From Arion vulgaris (taxonomy: Eukaryota; Mollusca; Gastropoda; Stylommatophora; Arionidae), in contig CM036762.1 in assembly GCA_020796225.1 (NCBI GenBank), positions 48,687,590-48,751,589 on the forward strand: DNA of 64,000 nucleotides, given 5' to 3'. Shown here piece by piece: positions 1-11,344 of the stretch. Each line of letters begins with the position of its first letter. Positions within the stretch are counted from its first letter, which is position 1. The notes below the pieces were generated by a model. It saw nothing but the letters and a program-made list of their open reading frames with translations, ran no database searches and was not told the origin of the DNA. The position numbers and the translations under genes were made by a program.

Positions 1-88
1 CATACCTTTAGAGATCTGTTGAGGGAGACTGAGCACCTATGTGTCTGCCTGAAGTGTTATGACGTCGGTTCAGTAACCAATAACCAAT
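1..88 (+). mobile_element. LINE family A, 3' UTR end
   Basis: The window opens inside the 3' terminus of a non-LTR retrotransposon. The segment matches the 3' ends at 24806-24902 and 32660-32752, and all three finish in an ACCAATA-type tail (taaccaataaccaat). The body lies outside the window. The 24.5-kb copy shows that this tail follows an RNase H domain. Confidence 0.75.
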
Positions 89-122
89 GTTTTGTCGATG
101 AACTGTTGTTACTGACTGTTAT

Positions 123-712
123 ACCGCTTTTGAGGGCGGTGTAGGTCGCGGGGGTGGCATGATACGAGCCTGATTAATTTAATGGTCGCATGGCTAGTGC
201 AGTTGCCGTAAACTGTTGAGGTTAGGATTTATCTTTGTTCGCCCCACCCCTCCGACAGAAAAAACACCTGGTCTTACCGTGTACTGAACCAGAGCCACCT
301 ATAAACTACTGGGCCTTCGGGCTCAGGTAAGAATTGTGGAAATCAGACCCCAACTACACAACGTGACCTCGCATTCCAGTATTGGTGTATATAGACGAAT
401 TCATTTTAAAATCAACAAAAAATGCTAAATCGTTGTCATATTATGCAACAAGTTAAGTTTAACAATAAGGAATATCAATATTATAAATATTTTTCACCAA
501 TAAATAACCATAGACTCACAGAATTTAGTAAAATTGCAAAAAGCGTGCAGTGTTCTATCAAACATCTGTAATTTCCAGATCCCTTTTCTTATCTGGGTCA
601 GGGAATACCCGGCCAGTTGTCTGACCTGTGCTAGAGCCTGGCTGTGATTGAACACGGGTCTCCCGCATGTGAGCCGCCCTCTAATCCATTCGGCCAGACG
701 TTCCTATGTTTT
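123..712 (-). mobile_element. SINE P (tRNA-headed), split by repeat X
   Basis: Read on the minus strand, 646-712 is a tRNA-like head with a box-B-like GTTCAATC (as in the copies at 45.2 and 21.8 kb), and 123-288 is the body, including a block shared with 21880-21960 (tgcactagccatgcg). The two halves are separated by about 357 bp of repeat X, so X probably inserted into an existing SINE P. Confidence 0.6.
289..645. mobile_element. Repeat X, copy 1 (unclassified)
   Basis: About 357 bp, matching 26045-26410 from end to end at high identity. It starts near ccagagcca and ends near gagcctggctgtg, giving weakly inverted termini. It has no coding potential and no poly(A). It could be a short DNA transposon or a SINE-like unit; the class is uncertain. 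Confidence 0.65.
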
Positions 713-874
713 GTTAATAACATATACATTATGATTAACCAGTACCGTATTATCCAATGAACCATATGAACAGATACCACTGACCCAAACTTTAAAGTAA
801 GTATCCATGCGTTTTATAGAGATCAAAGCTAAATGCTTTCAAGCTGGGAATTCTGTTTCAGTAACTCTGTTGTT

Positions 875-1116
875 GTGGAGTCTGTGCCTTAGGGGATAGT
901 GACTCGGTCTATTAACCCCGACGTTCTGAGTTCGAATCACGCTGTGGACAATTTGGTTGCAAATTGTTTCGCGTGGATTTTTACAAAAGGACGATGGCAC
1001 CACCCGTTCAGAAAGCAATGGCAAACTACTGAACGTAATAAGGCCTAGAAAAATGGCAAACAGCGTTAAAAAACTGGGGTTGATTGGCAAAGTCATGTAA
1101 AGGATAAGAAATAAAA
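875..1116 (+). mobile_element. SINE A, copy 1
   Basis: tRNA-like head with box B (gagttcgaatcacg), then a conserved body ending near aaaggata. It is flanked by a 13-bp target duplication with one mismatch, taactctgttgtt at 862-874 and taactatgttgtt at 1117-1129. The same family occurs at 27.1, 36.1, 54.1 and 57.3 kb. Confidence 0.85.
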
Positions 1117-1301
1117 TAACTATGTTGTTCTATGACGCTCTAACATATTCACATAGCCAGACATTAGTTTAGTCTGACACTAAATGTTATAATGGCTACA
1201 CGTTGTAATGTTTTTTCCTTATTTTCTAATTTCTCTTCAGTGAAAAGGCAGGATTTTTTAATGGTTTGTGGAAGAGGTATACGATTATTTTATTCATGTG
1301 T

Positions 1302-1776
1302 AGATTGTCATATAGGTAGTCTGTGTAGATTGTCATATAGGTAGTTTGTGTAGATCATAGATTCTCAAACTTTTTCGGCCCTCCGCCCACTTTCCACAAC
1401 ATAAACTTTGTAACTCCCCGTTCCCATTATAGCAGTATGCCAACGCCTCCCCCACATATATACATGCTCTATTTTTACTTTGACATAGAAAATTGATATA
1501 TATTTCTGTCATACATGGTCAATTTTGAAATGATTATATACATGAAATAGAAAATTGATGATATAATGGATCGTGTTAGATGGGCATAAGATGAATTAAA
1601 ATGCAGAATTCAAATCTTTTATAATTATTTAATCTCAAAATCACGAAAAAACTTCTCCCCCAATGCTTCTAAAACCACTATCGCTCCCCTGGAAAGCTTC
1701 AGCGCCCACTGAGGGGGCGGTGTCGTCCAATTTGGGAACCCATGGTGTAGATTGTCATATAGGTAGTTTGTGTATA
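1302..1776. repeat. 25-bp tandem repeat, split by element F
   Basis: Unit gtagattgtcatataggta plus about 6 bp. About two and a half units occur before 1355 and one after 1744. The array is interrupted exactly by the hAT-like F element. Confidence 0.75.
1356..1744 (+). mobile_element. hAT-like MITE family F, copy 1
   Basis: The ends are inverted (catagattctcaaac on the left, catgggttcccaaatt on the minus strand at the right). A perfect 8-bp target duplication, gtgtagat, lies at 1348-1355 and 1745-1752. Such TSDs and ends are typical of hAT elements. No transposase reading frame; non-autonomous. Confidence 0.8.
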
Positions 1777-1844
1777 AATGTAATATATATTTAGTGGTAT
1801 TATTATTTGGTTATTTTATGTGGGGGCTGCTTGATCTATGTAAT

Positions 1845-2810
1845 GTAGGAGTAGTAGTATAGTCACTTGTAATGTAGTAATAGTAGTATATTTACTTGTA
1901 GTGTAGGAAAAGTAGTAATCTACATACTTGTTGCGTAGAAATAATAGTACAGCCTCTTGTCATGTAGTAATAGTAGTATCAGGGGCGTATACTAATGAAG
2001 GAGGAAAGATGCTGAATTTAAGATTTCAGACTGTAATTATTTAGCGTTATAAATCAACTTTCAAAGCTAATCAGTATCATGTTGTAAGATATAATTATTA
2101 ACAAATAATTTTTAAAATTAATAAGTACACTTTACTCAAAATATTTGGTGGTGCCGGGCCCCACTGGCCCTTAATGACGAGCAGCCCCTGAGTAGTATAT
2201 TTACTTATAGCATTTTTTAAATTATTGTTATACTTGTTGCGTAAGAATAGTAGTACAACTGTTTGTAGCGTAGGAATAATTGGTTACATACTTCTAAGGA
2301 AAGAGTAGCAGGACTGTTACTTGTTGTGTGTGAATAGTAGTAATGTAGTTATACTTGTAGTGTAGGAATAGTCGTACGGCCACTTGTAATGTAGTAATAT
2401 TAGCCCTTTAGCTGCTAAGGACGTATATATACGTTTTCCCCATTCACTTATAAAGACACATTAACTCGTCTGTTATTATCTCTCCTCTGTGGACTAAAGA
2501 CGTGTTAACACGTTAGACATTGCTATTCTCACTGCTATAGGCATACATTCACGTTTGTGACCTAGAAACAAAGAGTAGCTATTTTTAGCTCAGCCTTCAG
2601 AATGTATGTAGCAGCGAAAGGGTTAGTATACCTACTCGCAGACTAGAAATGGTTGTTTACAAATTTGTAGTGAAGGTATAGTAGTACTGTTACTTGTAGT
2701 GTGTGAATAGTAGTACTGTAGACATACTTGTAGTGTAGAATTAGTAGTACACCGGCTTGTAGTGTAGTATTAGTAGTACTATATACATATTTTTCCATTA
2801 TCGGAATATA
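1845..2810. repeat. Diverged tandem repeats, GTAGTGTAGGAATAGTAGTA type
   Basis: Loose repeats of about 25-30 bp built on cttgtagtgtaggaatagta, strongly diverged and interrupted by the E MITE at 1980-2190. A non-repeat stretch at about 2400-2630 holds nothing recognisable. Confidence 0.6.
1980..2190 (-). mobile_element. hAT-like MITE family E, copy 1
   Basis: The ends are caggggcg and gcagcccctg. A perfect 8-bp target duplication agtagtat flanks it (1972-1979, 2191-2198), although the host array itself contains that word. The right end has the family's conserved ccttaatgacgag block. Its interior differs from the other E copies. Confidence 0.7.
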
Positions 2811-2817
2811 TATATAG

Positions 2818-3330
2818 AAATCCTAGACAGAGCTGGCATTTCAAGCATGTACACCCTTGCTGAGTCAGCAACGTTTGAGATGTTTCAGACACTTGTGCCG
2901 TATGAGCGTTGGTAGAATCCCAAAGGTGATTCTATATGATCAACTCGCAACGGGTACAGGACAGCATGGACGCACATTACTACGCTTTATTGACACCTGC
3001 AAACGTGATCTAACTTCATGCATCATAGACAAAGCAAATTGGTAGCGGCTGGCCAAAGACAGGCAAACATGAAGAGCGACAATGAGGCATGTCTCAAAAA
3101 GTAAAGAAGAAAAACATCAATAAATATGAAGGCAAAAGAAAGCACTGAAAACAGAGAGGACATCCTATGTATTAGCTCCAGTCTTCAGTTTCACCTGCAG
3201 CAACTGTGGCAAGGATTGCCATTTCAGAAAATGTCTTTACAGCCATAATAGACTTCAGCAGAGAACAAATTACGTGACGCAAAACCTATTGTCTCCTGAG
3301 ATAAAAACGCCAATGACGATGATGATACAC
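2818..3330 (+). pseudogene. LINE 3' fragment with C-terminal zinc-finger-like motif
   Basis: A degraded LINE ORF2 C-terminus. One frame at 2857-3045 encodes an Rx(7)HLCRMSVGRIPK-like block followed by FIDTCKRDL, and a further frame near 3190-3250 encodes CSNCGKDCHF...SHNR, a CxxC...H-type zinc motif seen at the end of some invertebrate LINE ORFs. Frame changes and stops separate the blocks. It ends near a short GATGATGAT tail. 5'-truncated and non-functional. Confidence 0.65.
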
Positions 3331-3334
3331 ACAG

Positions 3335-3975
3335 GAAAAGTAGAATCAGTACTACACACGTGCTTATAGTTTAGGAATAGTATTACACACCTACTTATAG
3401 TTTAGGAATAGTACTACACACGTGCTTATAGTTTAGGAATAGTACTACACACCTGCTTATAGTTTAGGAATGGTACTACACACCTGCTTATAGTTTAGGA
3501 ATAGTATTATACACCTGTTGTTTATACTTTAGTAATAGTACTACACACGTGCTTATAGTTTAGGAATAGTACTACACACCTGCTTATAGTTTAGGAATAG
3601 TACTACACACCTGCTTATAGTTTAGTAATATTACTACACACCTGTTGTTTATACTTTAGTAATAGTACTACACACGTGTTGTTTATACTTTAGTAATAGT
3701 ACTACACACGCGTTTATACTTTACAAATAGTACTACACACGCGTTTATACTTTAGTAATAGTACTACACACGTGTTGTTTATACTTTAGTAATAGTACTA
3801 CACACGCGTTTATACTTTACAAATAGTACTACACACGTGCTTATAGTTTAGGAATGCTACTACACACGTGCTTGTAGTGGTACTACACATGTGCTTATAA
3901 TTTAGGAATAGTACTACACGTGTGCTTGTAGTGTAGGAATAGTACTACACACGTGCTTAGAGTGAGAATGCTACT
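3335..3975. repeat. 31-34-bp minisatellite
   Basis: About 20 units of the form actacacacgtgcttatag plus tttaggaatagt, with a variant carrying tgttgtttatactttag. The variants alternate in blocks, which suggests local amplification. Confidence 0.85.
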
Positions 3976-4193
3976 TAATTATGCGTTGGAGTAACCAGAA
4001 AATTAAAAACAAACTATTACTAATCTAGCTGCTTACGTTAGTACATTTTTTAAATCACAATTCAATGTTAGAAAATAACAAATTTGGTGATATCCCTAGT
4101 CAATATTTGAAGTCTAGAAGGTAAATATTTGATGTGTTGAACAGAAAGAATTTGAATAACCAAAGTCATTTTCAAGTAAGGAAATGCAAAAGT

Positions 4194-4290
4194 GTTAGCT
4201 TTAACGTTGTGGAAAGTGTAAGCTTTAACGTTGTGGAAAGTGTAAGCTTTAACGTTGTGGAAAGTGTAAGCTTTAACGTTGTGGAAAGTG
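4194..4290. repeat. 24-bp tandem repeat, 4 units
   Basis: Unit agctttaacgttgtgg plus aaagtgta, almost perfect. The period is a multiple of three, so it stays open in frame. Confidence 0.9.
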
Positions 4291-4359
4291 GTAGATAAAA
4301 CAAAAGACCATATAAGAAATGAGGAAATTAGAAGAACAGTGGGAATAAACACATATTGT

Positions 4360-4640
4360 TAGATTCATTGAAAAACAGAAACTCAAATGGTTTGGACACT
4401 TGGAGAGAATAAATCCGACTACTCAAGTTGCAAGAGCGTACAACCTGAAAATGAAATCAGCAAGAGGAAGGTGAAGAACAAGAAAAAGATGGATTGATGG
4501 AGCTACAGGTATATTAAAACCACAAAATCAGAGCATATCAATCGACAGAGCTTACACTATCTCGGAAACCGATCATCAGTTTAAACATGCGATGCCTAAC
4601 GGCAGAAAGCAGAGACGGACAATAAAAATAAAGAAAAGTT
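4360..4640 (+). pseudogene. LINE ORF2 C-terminal fragment
   Basis: The plus-strand translation contains KWFGHLERINP followed by a degraded GRxRxRKRWIDG block with an in-frame stop. This WFGH...RWID layout is the usual LINE post-RT C-terminus. Only about 85 codons remain; the RT domain is missing. Confidence 0.6.
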
Positions 4641-5170
4641 GAACAAGTTTCATGTTAAGTCTGGAATAAGGCAAGAATACATACTATCACCTCTCTTGCT
4701 TATCATAGAATATTGCACTCATAAAGAGCATGTCAGCGCATTATATGTATGCAATAAATGATATACACAAAACAAATAATAAAATAAACAAACTAAATTA
4801 GCCATGAAACAGCTAAAAAGCGAACACTAGAAAAACAAACAAACAACAAGCATTCACACAAATAAACAAGGAACAATGTTTCAAGCAAGCATTCACACAA
4901 ATAAACAATGAACAATGTTTCAAGCAAGCAAAAAACAAATAAACAAGCAATCAAAGAAACAATCAAACAAGAATAAACAAGAGAAAAGAGAAACAAAGAG
5001 AACGAATAACGCACGAGCAAATAAACCAAATAAACATCAAACAGAAGCAGAGACTTGAAATCTTTCTGATCGCTTACAAGTAGTTCACAGTTTATGTGTT
5101 TTTTGTTAATTTCTCAACAGTTTCTTGTATATTTCTGTTATATTACATTAGCTATTATTTGCTGTTATTG
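4641..5170. other. A-rich low-complexity region
   Basis: Mostly aacaaacaaataaacaa-type sequence. Two copies of a 35-bp unit (aagcattcacacaaataaac...) lie at about 4848-4925. No gene seen. Confidence 0.5.
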
Positions 5171-5171
5171 C

Positions 5172-6417
5172 TTGTAGATAACATAACATTTGTTCTAGAA
5201 AAAATAACATTTGTTCTAGATAACATAACATTTGTTCTAGAAAAAATAACATTTGTTCTAGATAACATAACATTTTTTTATAGATAAACATAACAAATGT
5301 CCTAGATAACATAGCATGTGTTCTAGATAACATAACATTTGTTCTAGATAACATAACATTTGTTCTAGATAACATAACATTTGTTCTAGATAAAATAACA
5401 TTTGTTCTAGATAACATAACATTTGTTCTAGATAAAATAACATTTGTTCTAGATAACATAACATTTGTTCTAGATAACATAACATTTGTTCTAGATAAAA
5501 TAACATTTGTTCTAGATAAAATAACATTTGTTCTAGATAACATAACATTTGTTCTAGATAACATAACATTTGTTCTAGATAACATAACATTTGTTCTAGA
5601 TAACATAACATTTGTTCTAGATAAAATAACATTTGTTCTAGATAACATAACATTTGTTCTAGAAAAAATAACATTTGTTCTAGAAAAAATAACATTTGTT
5701 CTAGATAACATAACATTTGTTCTAGATAACATAACATTTTTTTCTAGATGAACATAATAAATGTCCTAGATAACATAGCATGTGTTCTAGATAACATAAC
5801 ATTTGCTCTAGATAACACAACATTTATCATAGATTCGTGTTCTAGATAACATAACATTTGTTCTAGATAACATAACATTTTTTTATAGATAAACATAACA
5901 AATGTCCTAGATAACATAGCATGTGTTCTAGATAACATAACATTTGTTCTAGATAACATAACATTTATCATAGATTCGTGTTCTAGATAACATAACATAT
6001 ATCATAGATTCGTGTACTAGATAACATAACATTTGTTCTAGATAACATAACATTTGTTCTAGATAACATAACATTTGTTCTAGATAACATAACATTTGTT
6101 CTAGATAACATAACATTTGTTCTAGATAACATAACATTTTTTTATAGATAAACATAACAAATGTCCTAGATAACATAGCATGTGTTCTAGATAACATAAC
6201 ATTTGTTCTAGATAACATAACATTTATCATAGATTCGTGTTCTAGATAACATAACATATATCATAGATTCGTGTACTAGATAACATAACATTTGTTCTAG
6301 ATAAAATAACATTTGTTCTAGATACCATAACATTTGTCATAGATAACATAACATGTGTCCTATATAACATAACATTTGTAATATATAACATAACATTTGT
6401 CTTATATAACATAACAT
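5172..6417. repeat. 21-bp minisatellite with higher-order units
   Basis: Built from about 55 copies of tagataacataacatttgt plus tc and variants (aaaa for taac). Longer repeated blocks carry a tttttttatagataaacat module followed by catagattcgtg modules, so a higher-order unit has itself been copied at least three times (5740-6260). It resumes after the LINE at 7990-8175. Confidence 0.95.
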
Positions 6418-7989
6418 AATAATAATAATAATTCCTCTCGTACCGTTATACGTTACATAGGGTCTGCAAGTAATTTCTCCAAACCGCTCTATCCTGGGCA
6501 ACTCGCTCAATCTCCTCCATGGAATTGAAACTAAAGTTCCAGTAAGTTGTTTTAGTGTATTATATAGCATTTTACTGTTCCCAGTCTTAGCTGCCTTTTC
6601 CCTTCTTCAGCCAGTCGATTGACATATGCTCTTTTATCTCTTCTAGCCGCACTTTTCACTTCCTTGTCTTTTAGTCTATATTCCTCTTTAGCTTGGATTT
6701 AATCTGTTGCATCCTTAGTATTAAATATCGCTAGTTTCATCTTTCTTCTTTCTTGAATACATTTCCAGGTGTCATCGCTTATCCAGGGTTTTCTGTCTTT
6801 CGTCTTTAATCCTGCGCTACTATTTGCTGCCCCAATAGTGTGTCCTTTATCTTAGTCCATTTGTCTTCAATGTTCTGTTCATTTTCACCATTGAGTAACT
6901 CGAACCTCTTCTTAAGTTTGAGCTGATATTCCTCTTTTACTTCTTTATTTTGTAGCCTTTGACTGTCTATTCGCAGTTGTTCTTTTTTAGTACGGTGAAT
7001 TTTCAATTTCAGTTTCAATTTACCTATGCATAAATTATGATCACTTCCTACATCTGCCCTCTGTATGCACGGACATCCAGCAATGATGTTCTAAATTGTG
7101 TATTTATGCACATATGGTCAATCTGATTCCTGGTCACTCCATCTGGTGAGTGCCAAGTAAGTTTATGAATTTCTTTATGTGCAAAGATGGTACCTCCAAT
7201 TACTAAGTTTGACAGCATACATAACTCCGCCAGTTTTTCTCCATTCTCATTCATTGTGTTTATTCCTTGTTTTCCTATAGCTCTCTCTACCCCTACATTA
7301 TCACTTCCAACCTTGGCATTAAAGTCCCCCATTTCTACTAACAGGTAATGTTTTTGGGTCTTGTTAATTTGATCTTGTAGTTGCTCATAAAATGTGTCTT
7401 TCTTATCATCGTCAGCCTCGTTTGTTGGTGCATAACACTGCAGTATTGTCATATTGACATGCCTGGTACTGAAGCGGGCTCTAATTATCCGACTCGAGAT
7501 GGGTTCCCATTCTAACATGCTCTTTGCTACTCTAGGTGTCATCATTATACCCACTCCTTTAAAATGCTTACCATCTTCTCTTCCTGAATATATGAAAGTT
7601 AATCCACTAACTACTCTTCTATCCGTTCCAGACCATCACACCTCACTTAACCCCAGTATGTTCAGCTCATATCTCTACATTTCTTCTGCAATTTGTGCTG
7701 ATATTGTAGCCGTGGCCATCGTTCTCACATTGCAAAATCTAATTTTATTGTGTGTTTTTGAGCCAAGTAATGTACGAGTCGGGTTGCTGACTTCCGCAAA
7801 GCGGCTTTCATCAGCAACCGTCATTGATGCACTAGGTGCACCGCACGCCACCTGGCTGGTCGGTTTACCGGTATGGCGTCCTTTCTTACAAGTTTCTGTA
7901 GTTCTTTCAATTTCTTGTGATGAGGTAGCTGGCCTCCCGCACAAGTCCTCCTCCTTTTTCATCCGGGTTTGGAACCGACATTGGCAGAG
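6418..7989 (-). pseudogene. RTE-like LINE, internally deleted, endonuclease remnant
   Basis: Minus-strand ORF2 remnant. 7962 down to 7048 encodes an apurinic-type (EEP) endonuclease of the craniofacial-development-protein-2 type: NKIRFCNVRTM near the start, YELNILGLSEV, MGDFNAKVGSD and HSPDGVTRNQIDHM. At least two in-frame stops interrupt it at about 7661 and 7622; the second (TGA before W) fits a C-to-T change of an Arg codon. 7018-6806 encodes the charged EN-RT linker. At about 6540 the sequence jumps straight to the ORF C-terminus (...RLSELPRIERFGEITC...), so the whole RT domain is deleted. It ends in a (TTA)n tail at 6418. A 16-bp repeat, ttatataacataacat, flanks it (6402-6417, 7990-8005), although the host minisatellite makes that duplication ambiguous. 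Confidence 0.85.
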
Positions 7990-8175
7990 TTATATAACAT
8001 AACATGTGTCCTATATAATATAACATTTGTCTTATATAACATAACATATGTCCTACATAACATAACATTTGTCCTAACATTTTTCATAGATAACGTAAGT
8101 CTTGTCCTAGGTAGCATAAAAATGTGTCCTAGATTCGTGTACTAGATAGCATAACATTTGTCGTAGATAGTCATC
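7990..8175. repeat. 21-bp minisatellite, distal part
   Basis: Continuation of the 5.2-6.4-kb array after the LINE insertion (tatataacataacatttg units), decaying towards 8175. Confidence 0.8.
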
Positions 8176-8263
8176 TACATGTCATAGACTACACAATGTG
8201 TCTCTAATATTTTGTTATATAAATTTCTTAATTTTAAAATGCTTGTTCTAGATTAATCTAGAT

Positions 8264-8568
8264 CATAGATTCCCAAACTTTTTCGGCCCACCGCCCACTT
8301 TACACAACATAAACTTTGTAACGCCCTCCACATTATAACAGTTTGCCAATGCCCCTCCCACATACATATATGCTATATTTTCTCTTTGACCTAGAAAATT
8401 GATATATATTTCTGTAATACTTGGTCAATTTTCAAATGATTATATGCATGAAGTAGAAAATTGATGAAAAAATGGATCGTGTAAGACGGGCATAAGATGA
8501 ATTAAAATGCAGAATTCAAATTTTGTATGATTATTCAATGACAAAGTCACAAAAACTCCCCGCCAGAA
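8264..8568 (+). mobile_element. hAT-like MITE family F, copy 2 (3' truncated)
   Basis: Starts with catagattcccaaac and aligns with 1356-1660. It stops before the right inverted end, so no target duplication can be assigned. Confidence 0.75.
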
Positions 8569-8727
8569 AATGTGCAGGATTCTTATGCGGTTTGTATATA
8601 TCTGTTTCAAATTTGTTCAACTAATATAAGCAATATTAGTTATCACTAGTCTAGTTGCGTAGTCAAGTATGGTGTTCATTTCTTTCTATCTTCATATATC
8701 ACATTATTTACAGAACATCGCTCTGTC

Positions 8728-8823
8728 CGTATCGTGCTGGGGCATGCAATGGAAGAAAAGAATAGTACCACTGCGATCTACAAGGCATGTCGTAAGAGCC
8801 GACTGATGTAGGACCTAGGGAAG
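8728..8823 (+). mobile_element. SINE D fragment
   Basis: Contains the family core agaatagtaccactgcg and a variant of the GTCGTAAGAGGCGACT block, in the sense orientation. The 3' half is missing. 8824-9050 holds nothing recognised apart from a GT run at 9021-9036. Confidence 0.65.
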
Positions 8824-9052
8824 CCTCTAGTCATCATAGTCTGACTGAAAGACTCTCAATTATTAGCCAGTTCTCCTGTATCCTCATCGTTTTGTTGAAT
8901 GACTCCTTACTGTCCTGTTGCTATTTCGTCTTGATCATGTAGCTGACCACTTATATAATTATTTTCCTGTTTCCATTGATTTTTGACGTAATATTTCTGG
9001 TTTAGTTTTTTTTTCGTTTTGTGTGTGTGTGTGTGTCTGTGGGACTTATGTT

Positions 9053-9326
9053 GACACAGAGAAATCTTATCATCAATAACAGAAAGAAGCAGCCATTATT
9101 TTTCGGACATGTGATGAGGAAGTGAAGTTTAGAACACATTGTAACGACCTGTAAAATCGAGGGTAGACGAGACAGAGGAAGACAGAACGAGAAAAGTTTG
9201 GATAGCCTGACTTCATGACACGGAAGAGCGTCAACATCTGAGACGTTAACAAACACCGGAGACAGAGATTTGTGGAGATACAAGATCGCCTACGTCAGCC
9301 GGCACGGTGCCTGATGATGATGATGA
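9053..9326 (+). pseudogene. LINE H4 C-terminus, (TGA)n tail
   Basis: Frames here correspond to FGHVMR, RGRQRE and SLTSxHGR, the same C-terminal LINE block as at 12615-12987. Frameshifts and stops are present. It ends cctgatgatgatgatga, the 3' tail of this group. Confidence 0.65.
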
Positions 9327-9469
9327 CTTATCTTGAAAACAGACTTCTTTGGTTGAAACGTCGCTTACTATTTTGCATATTTGATGCAAATTAAATCATA
9401 CGACAAATGGCACCAATTTTTTAATGCAAACGTGTCACCATCAACAATAAAAGAGCATTGTAAAATGTG

Positions 9470-9600
9470 ATCTTTATACTGATATTATGCTATCAGCGCA
9501 GTATCTTTACTTCTTATAGTAGACTGGACAGAGAGATCGAAACTATAATCCAGCAAGCCATCAAAATTACATATCAACATGTCGTTTGGTCACGGATGAG
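9470..9600 (+). pseudogene. Short LINE RT fragment
   Basis: Encodes SRLDREIETIIQQAIKITYQ, which parallels the DREIETRCQKANAVTYQ segment of the larger fragment at 9.9 kb. It is an RT palm/thumb-proximal piece; the rest is lost. Confidence 0.5.
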
Positions 9601-9849
9601 GAACGTATGTAGAGAAAACAGTCAGATCCCAGTGAACCGGAAGTTAAAGAGAAAACGATGTGTATGAAACATAAGAAGGTTGATTTGTTGGCTCATGCCT
9701 AACTTTAAGAAGCTGTATTTTTGAGTAATTGTTGCCTCTTCTATGACTTCATGCAGATTTATATTTCCCTTTATAAGTGTTTTTGCTTCTATGTTTTTCA
9801 AGATTAATTTCGGTTTTTGTGCTAGTTTTTCTACAGTCTAACATACAAA

Positions 9850-10496
9850 TACATAACACCAGAGTAAAGGAAGTTTCTGAATTCAAAGATTTAGGCAGCA
9901 TTTTCACACAGGACGGAAAACCTGATAGAGAAATAGAGACAAGGTGTCAAAAAGCAAATGCAGTGACCTACCAGCTGGCGCCATTACTACAACACCCAAA
10001 GATCCAAGATGGAAGTGAAAAGACAGATGATAAAAAGTATTTTCCTACCAACACTTTGTTACCAGTGCCAAACTTGGTCTCTTACAGCAACACACGACAG
10101 AAAGCTCACCACGTGTGAAATGAAATGCTTGAGGAAGGCAGTGGGAGTCACCAGGAAAGATAGACTACGAAATGAGGACATCAGAAGCAGAGTTGGCATA
10201 ACTTCATGCACCGAATACAACGAAAGACAACATATGCAGTGGTTTGGACATTTAATGAGAATGAAATACAACCAAGCACAAATAACAGCATACAATAAAA
10301 AGAGATCGGGTACTAGAGCTAAGGGAAGACCACGAAAAGATGGATAGACAATATCAAGACCACACTACATAATCACGGATATAACACAACAAGGGCGACT
10401 CATCTAGCCCTAGAACACAAATTAAAGCTCCCATCCCTATGCTTAACTGCAAGAGTGGACATCCAACTACATCTTCCACCTGGGAATAGACAATAA
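9850..10496 (+). pseudogene. LINE RT C-terminus, two frameshifts
   Basis: Three consecutive frames encode FKDLGSIFTQDGKPDREIET, then IKSIFLPTLCYQCQTWSLTA...CLRKAVGVTRKDRLRNEDI...MQWFGHLMRMK...AKGRPRK, then the final segment to its HLPPGNRQ-like end. Frame changes lie near 10005 and near 10343, where GRPRKRW becomes GRPRKDG-stop. This is the RT thumb plus C-terminal domain; everything upstream is absent. A related minus-strand copy lies at 50.6-51.0 kb. Confidence 0.8.
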
Positions 10497-10534
10497 AAAA
10501 AACCCAGATCTAGCTGATTTGTGTATTGTATTGT

Positions 10535-10880
10535 ATTTCTAGTACCGTTATACATTAAGTAAGACCTGAAAGCAATTTCTCCATACCGCTCTATATTCTA
10601 GGCAACTCGTTCAATGTTTTCTATGAAATTTAATCTGATGTTTCTTGCCTCGCTGGGGAAAGTTCTTTCTATAGTTTCCTTGGAGCTTCCCGTATTTATT
10701 GAACAATTTGCCTCCTTCTTTAATGTCTGATTTTGCAAGTCACCTAAGCTACTTCTGAAGAATGTGTTCGGTTTTCTGATTTCTAGCCTGGTTTGGGCAT
10801 TCATTTGTATGTGAGATATTGAGTCAATAGGTGTTGAGTCATCTATTGAGTCAGCAATTCGTATCGACAATTCTCGGACG
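10535..10880 (-). pseudogene. LINE family G 3' end, diverged
   Basis: The minus-strand frame has EARNIRLNFIENIERVA, matching the family-G C-terminus, then a degraded end and the conserved 3' block (taccgttatac...). It is more diverged than the other G copies. Confidence 0.6.
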
Positions 10881-11344
10881 AAACAGTATAGTCTGTTGGT
10901 TGCTATGAAGCTAGCTGTATATGTTGTTTGATACGCTGTTGAAAAATAAGAATGTTTCGTTAACTTGTGACCTAAACGATTAAGTCCTTTACATTTTGTT
11001 TTTGTGTTCTATCTTGTAATTAGTACAGTTTATGATTACTACTTAAGAAATTGTATTTCAATTTCTGTGCACAATAATCGTGAATGTTTCAATTTTTGCG
11101 ATGTAAGGGAAGTAACAAAACATATATTTACGAATATGTGCAATAATTATTCGTGTTCTGTCCCCTTGATCAATGAAATTATCTTGTTCGAATATTCACA
11201 TTTTTAAATGCGCTTTCTTTTATATGTAGATTTTAAAAAAATATCAGTCGTCTTATTTGTTTTTTTTATTATACTATACATACCGGTGTTTATTTTTTTT
11301 TATTGCCTATATCATATGTGTATCATATATGTTGAAAGAATGTC
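10881..11344. other. Unannotated AT-rich stretch
   Basis: No coding similarity, repeat or RNA gene recognised. Short open frames on the plus strand are leucine- and phenylalanine-rich, as expected from T-rich DNA. Confidence 0.5.

Noticed and set aside
5148..6257. Long open frames rich in MLSRTNV / MLCYLEQ repeats
   Set aside because: The 21-bp period keeps several frames open at once. The sequence is a minisatellite with no non-repeat coding part.
7048..7962. Host craniofacial development protein 2-like gene
   Set aside because: The same endonuclease type occurs in RTE-like LINEs. Here it has in-frame stops, a LINE 3' end and a (TTA)n tail.
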